NCBI GenBank assembly: GCA_937927845.1
Contig: CALFXE010000213.1
Span: 1 to 45,464 of the forward strand
Reading direction: 5' to 3'
Length of the DNA: 45,464 nucleotides
Origin: an uncultured Paludibacter sp.
Lineage (GTDB): Bacteria > Bacteroidota > Bacteroidia > Bacteroidales > Paludibacteraceae
A program made the position numbers and the translations under genes. The notes under the pieces are model-generated. The model saw only the letters and a program-made list of their open reading frames with translations, was not told where the DNA came from and ran no database searches. Below are positions 42,786 through 45,464 of this stretch, one piece after another (position 1 is the stretch's first letter; the number at the start of each line of letters is the position of its first letter).

Positions 42786-45071
42786 TTACTTTTTATCATA
42801 TTTAATTCTCAGTGCATTCAACACCACTGTTACCGAGCTGATGCTCATTGCGGCTGCGGCAAACATCGGACTTAATTTCCATCCTAAAGTATGATAGAAA
42901 ACTCCGGCTGCCAAAGGTATTCCTAAAACATTGTAGAAAAATGCCCAAAACAGATTCTGCTTGATATTTCTTACAACTTGTTTGCTTAATTTTATAAAAG
43001 TGATAACACTTGTTAGATTACTCTTAACAAGCACAACATCAGCGGATTCTATTGCTATATCGCTACCTGCTCCAATAGCAATTCCCAAGTCGGCACGCAT
43101 TAATGCAGGCGAGTCGTTAATTCCATCACCAACCATTGCTACGGTTCTACCTTGTGACTGGAGCTTTCTTATTTCTTCTTCTTTGCCTTGTGGTAGAACG
43201 CCCGCAATTACCTGATTAATACCGGTTTTATGTTGCAAATGCTCAGCTACACGCAATTGATCGCCGGTTAGCATTACCACATCTAATTTTAATTGATGCA
43301 TTTTTGAAACTGCGGAAACAGAATCAGACTTTAAAACATCTGTAACTGCTATCAAACCAATAACTTCCTTTTGATTTGCAATTAATAATACAGTATTTCC
43401 ATCGTTCGATAAGATTAATTCTTCTTCTTCGAACATACCTAAATTGATATTGTTATTTTGCATTAAAAGTGCATTTCCTGCTAAATAAACCCTGTCGTTT
43501 AGTGTAGCTTGAATGCCCATTCCGGGAAAAACTTTAAAATCACTCACAGGCTGAGGTTCTACATTTCGAAATTCAGCTTCATCCAAAACTGCTTTGGCAA
43601 GTGGATGTTCTGATGGTTTTTCTAAAGATGCGGCAATTTCAAGTAGCTTATTGGCAGGCATAAAACGGTTTGAAGTGATTTTAGTAACGCTTGGTTTACC
43701 TTCGGTTAATGTTCCGGTTTTGTCTAAAACTACAGTGTCAATTTTCTGTCCGATTTCCAATGCTTCAGCAGATTTTATTAAAATACCATTGGTTGCGGCT
43801 TTTCCTGTGCCAACCATTATTGCAACAGGAGTTGCCAATCCTAATGCGCAGGGACAAGATATTACCAAAACAGAAATTCCTATCGATAAAGCAAATTCGA
43901 AAGGATAACCCATTAATAACCATACAGCAGATGCAAGAATTGCTATTGTAATCACTATCGGCACGAATATTCCACTGATTTTATCCGCAAGTTTTGAAAT
44001 TGGTGCTTTCGAGGCTGATGCTTCTTCAACAAGTCGGATGATTTGAGATAAAGTAGTGTCTTCTCCAACCTTAGTAGCCTTAAATGTCAGATATCCGGTT
44101 TGACAAATTGTAGCCGACATTAATGTATCGCCAAGCTCTTTATACACAGGAATGCTTTCTCCGGTTAAGGCAGATTCGTCTATTGACGCACTTCCACTGA
44201 TAACTTCACCATCTACAGGGATAGTCTGACCGGATTTTATAATGATAATATCACCTACTTTAACTTCGTTAATTGAAATTTCAACTTCTTTAGAATCTCT
44301 TATTACCAAAGCTGTTTGAGGCGCAAGATTAATAAGCTTAGTCAGAGCCTCAGAAGTACGACTTTTCGATTTAGCTTCGAAATACTTACCTAATGTTACT
44401 AAAGTCAATATGGTAGCCCCCGACTCAAAATAAATATCATGACTATATTTCGTTACTAATGAAAAATCCCCGGTAGAAATGCCATAGCTTATTCTGGAGA
44501 TGGCAAAAAGTCCGTAAATAAATGCTGCCGACGAACCTAACGCAATCAAAGAGTCCATATTCGGTGCTCTTTTAATCAGACTTCTAAACCCATGTGTAAA
44601 ATACTTTTTGTTGATAATAAATATCGGTAAAGCAATAAACATCTGAATTAGTGCAGAGTTTATGGAGTTTTCCGTACCCTTTAGGAATGATGGGACAGGT
44701 ATGCCTACCATAGGTCCCATAGCTATATAAAGCAAAGGAATAAGCATGACTATTGAGACTTGCCATCTTTTTTTCATTTCGAGCAAATCGGAGTCGTATG
44801 TAGTTTCAGCCTTTACCGTGCTGTTTTGTTGAGTGATATTCTCAGTCAGTTCTTTTTTTTTTCGTACTACCGCCTCATATCCGGCATCTTTCACTACATC
44901 TTCTATTTTTGAAGCAGTAATATCGTTTTCGTCATAACGAACCGACATGGAATTTGTCAGTAAATTCACATTTAAAGCCTGAATTCCCTCTAATTTGCTA
45001 ACAGCTTTCTCAACGTGAGCTACACAAGATGAACAGCTCATACCTTTTATATCGAATACATCTGATTTCAT
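42786..45071 (-). CDS. copA: Copper-type heavy-metal P-type ATPase
   Basis: The 761-residue P1B-type ATPase has one N-terminal heavy-metal-associated domain with G-M-S-C-S-S-C at 10-16. About eight membrane spans follow, with the actuator motif TGES, the metal-binding C-P-C at 406-408 (SCPCALGLATPVA) that marks Cu(I) transporters, the phosphorylated Asp in D-K-T-G-T at 450-454, SEHPLA in the nucleotide domain, and GDGINDSPAL. It would pump copper(I) out of the cytoplasm at the cost of ATP. It is monocistronic; no copper regulator or chaperone gene adjoins it in this window. Confidence 0.95.
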   Translation of the reverse strand: MKSDVFDIKGMSCSSCVAHVEKAVSKLEGIQALNVNLLTNSMSVRYDENDITASKIEDVVKDAGYEAVVRKKKELTENITQQNSTVKAETTYDSDLLEMKKRWQVSIVMLIPLLYIAMGPMVGIPVPSFLKGTENSINSALIQMFIALPIFIINKKYFTHGFRSLIKRAPNMDSLIALGSSAAFIYGLFAISRISYGISTGDFSLVTKYSHDIYFESGATILTLVTLGKYFEAKSKSRTSEALTKLINLAPQTALVIRDSKEVEISINEVKVGDIIIIKSGQTIPVDGEVISGSASIDESALTGESIPVYKELGDTLMSATICQTGYLTFKATKVGEDTTLSQIIRLVEEASASKAPISKLADKISGIFVPIVITIAILASAVWLLMGYPFEFALSIGISVLVISCPCALGLATPVAIMVGTGKAATNGILIKSAEALEIGQKIDTVVLDKTGTLTEGKPSVTKITSNRFMPANKLLEIAASLEKPSEHPLAKAVLDEAEFRNVEPQPVSDFKVFPGMGIQATLNDRVYLAGNALLMQNNNINLGMFEEEELILSNDGNTVLLIANQKEVIGLIAVTDVLKSDSVSAVSKMHQLKLDVVMLTGDQLRVAEHLQHKTGINQVIAGVLPQGKEEEIRKLQSQGRTVAMVGDGINDSPALMRADLGIAIGAGSDIAIESADVVLVKSNLTSVITFIKLSKQVVRNIKQNLFWAFFYNVLGIPLAAGVFYHTLGWKLSPMFAAAAMSISSVTVVLNALRIKYDKK

Positions 45072-45148
45072 AAGTAAATAATGTGTTAATGTGCCAATAT
45101 ACTAATATGCTAATGTGTTTCAGAAATATATAATTTGAAAAACAAATG

Positions 45149-45180
45149 CAAAATTATTGCATATATATGATAAAACCCAA
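45149..45180 (-). promoter_or_regulatory. Candidate promoter of the copper ATPase gene
   Basis: On the minus strand TTG (45180-45178) is followed after 21 bp by TAATTTTG (45156-45149). The leader to the ATG at 45071 would be about 70 nt. No copper-responsive operator palindrome was recognised. Confidence 0.42.
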
Positions 45181-45422
45181 CATCATTTGTCATTTTAACA
45201 TAGTATATACATAAAATGTTTTTATTAATGTGGTTTTTAAATATAGAAGTCGTCTTGACTTTTTAAGAATGGAACTCTTAACCACTGTAAAAAATAGGAA
45301 CCCGACTGCAACTATACGGGAGATTAACCAACTACGGCTGATTTGGGGTTTCCTCAGTCGCTCTCTTGGCTTCGCCAAGTCGCTCTTTCGGAAGGACACG
45401 CTCGTTAGTGGATGGGTGTAAG

Positions 45423-45455
45423 CCGACTACGACTGCAGAGGAGTTCCCTCAGTCG
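45423..45455 (-). repeat. Inverted copy of the left-end repeat
   Basis: CCGACTACGACTGCAGAGG and GAGTTCCCTCAGTCGC form the reverse complement of the 44-bp unit at 1-217, with few changes. A more diverged copy lies at about 45326-45367 (AACCAACTACGGCTG...TTTCCTCAGTCGCT). The window thus begins and ends in the same repeat family. Confidence 0.75.
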
Positions 45456-45464
45456 CTGCGCTCC

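Larger units (their letters stand above)
45072..45464. other. Gene-free right end with promoter and inverted repeat copies
   Basis: It starts with the copper ATPase upstream region, followed by AT-rich DNA. From about 45326 it contains diverged copies of the left-end repeat in reverse orientation. Reading frames that cross the repeat are not supported as genes. Confidence 0.7.

Noticed and set aside
45230..45421. Small gene at the right end
   Set aside because: The frame crosses diverged copies of the intergenic repeat and has no recognisable features.

Overview
The window looks like AT-rich chromosomal DNA from a member of the Bacteroidota, most likely a Bacteroidales-type organism. The evidence is a SusC/SusD pair, Bacteroidota-type -7 promoter elements (TAnnTTTG) in front of several genes, RagB/SusD, DUF1735/DUF4361 and DUF3078 family proteins, and at least five secreted proteins ending in a type IX secretion (T9SS) type A sorting domain. 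The species cannot be named from this sequence alone. Both ends of the window lie in one repeat family, in opposite orientation.

Layout. 1-397: tandem 44-bp repeats and an AT-rich leader. 398-1321: a secreted endonuclease/exonuclease/phosphatase-family enzyme. 1503-5465: a giant T9SS surface protein with GLUG, cadherin-like and discoidin modules; its GLUG half has base composition unlike its C-terminal half. 5633-21183: a glycan/glycoprotein utilisation locus: IPT/NHL lipoprotein, SusC, SusD, DUF1735-type lipoprotein, four-discoidin T9SS protein, then (after a strong terminator-like hairpin) a GH130 enzyme, a CotH-kinase T9SS protein and a basic-secretory-protein metallopeptidase with a T9SS tail. 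The first part would bind and import oligosaccharide; the second acts on the substrate outside the cell. No dedicated regulator is present.

21245-22089: tRNA-Val(TAC) on the minus strand with its terminator, a decayed tRNA copy with another terminator, and a 313-bp palindromic element with 24-bp terminal inverted repeats. Then gltX (22090-23610), a small T9SS protein (23875-25014), and a divergent unit of a TonB-dependent receptor (minus) against a MarR regulator plus lipocalin (plus).

29165-35796 is an envelope-glycan region. Three overlapping minus-strand genes encode an ArnE/SMR-like small transporter, a HAD phosphatase and a UbiA phosphoribosyltransferase. They lie back to back with an ArnT-like GT-C glycosyltransferase, a GT4, a GT2 and an FkbM methyltransferase. 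Together they suggest synthesis, flipping and use of a polyprenyl-phosphate pentose donor.

35797-37275 carries a broken AAA ATPase (DUF4143 type) behind four exact-period 33-bp repeats that contain its promoter, bracketed by an 81-bp duplication of the end of the FkbM gene. The rest is mostly housekeeping: an HD-domain protein, a DUF3078 protein, a small helix-rich protein, YraN, pyrE, an SRPBCC protein, argH and a copper-type P-type ATPase.
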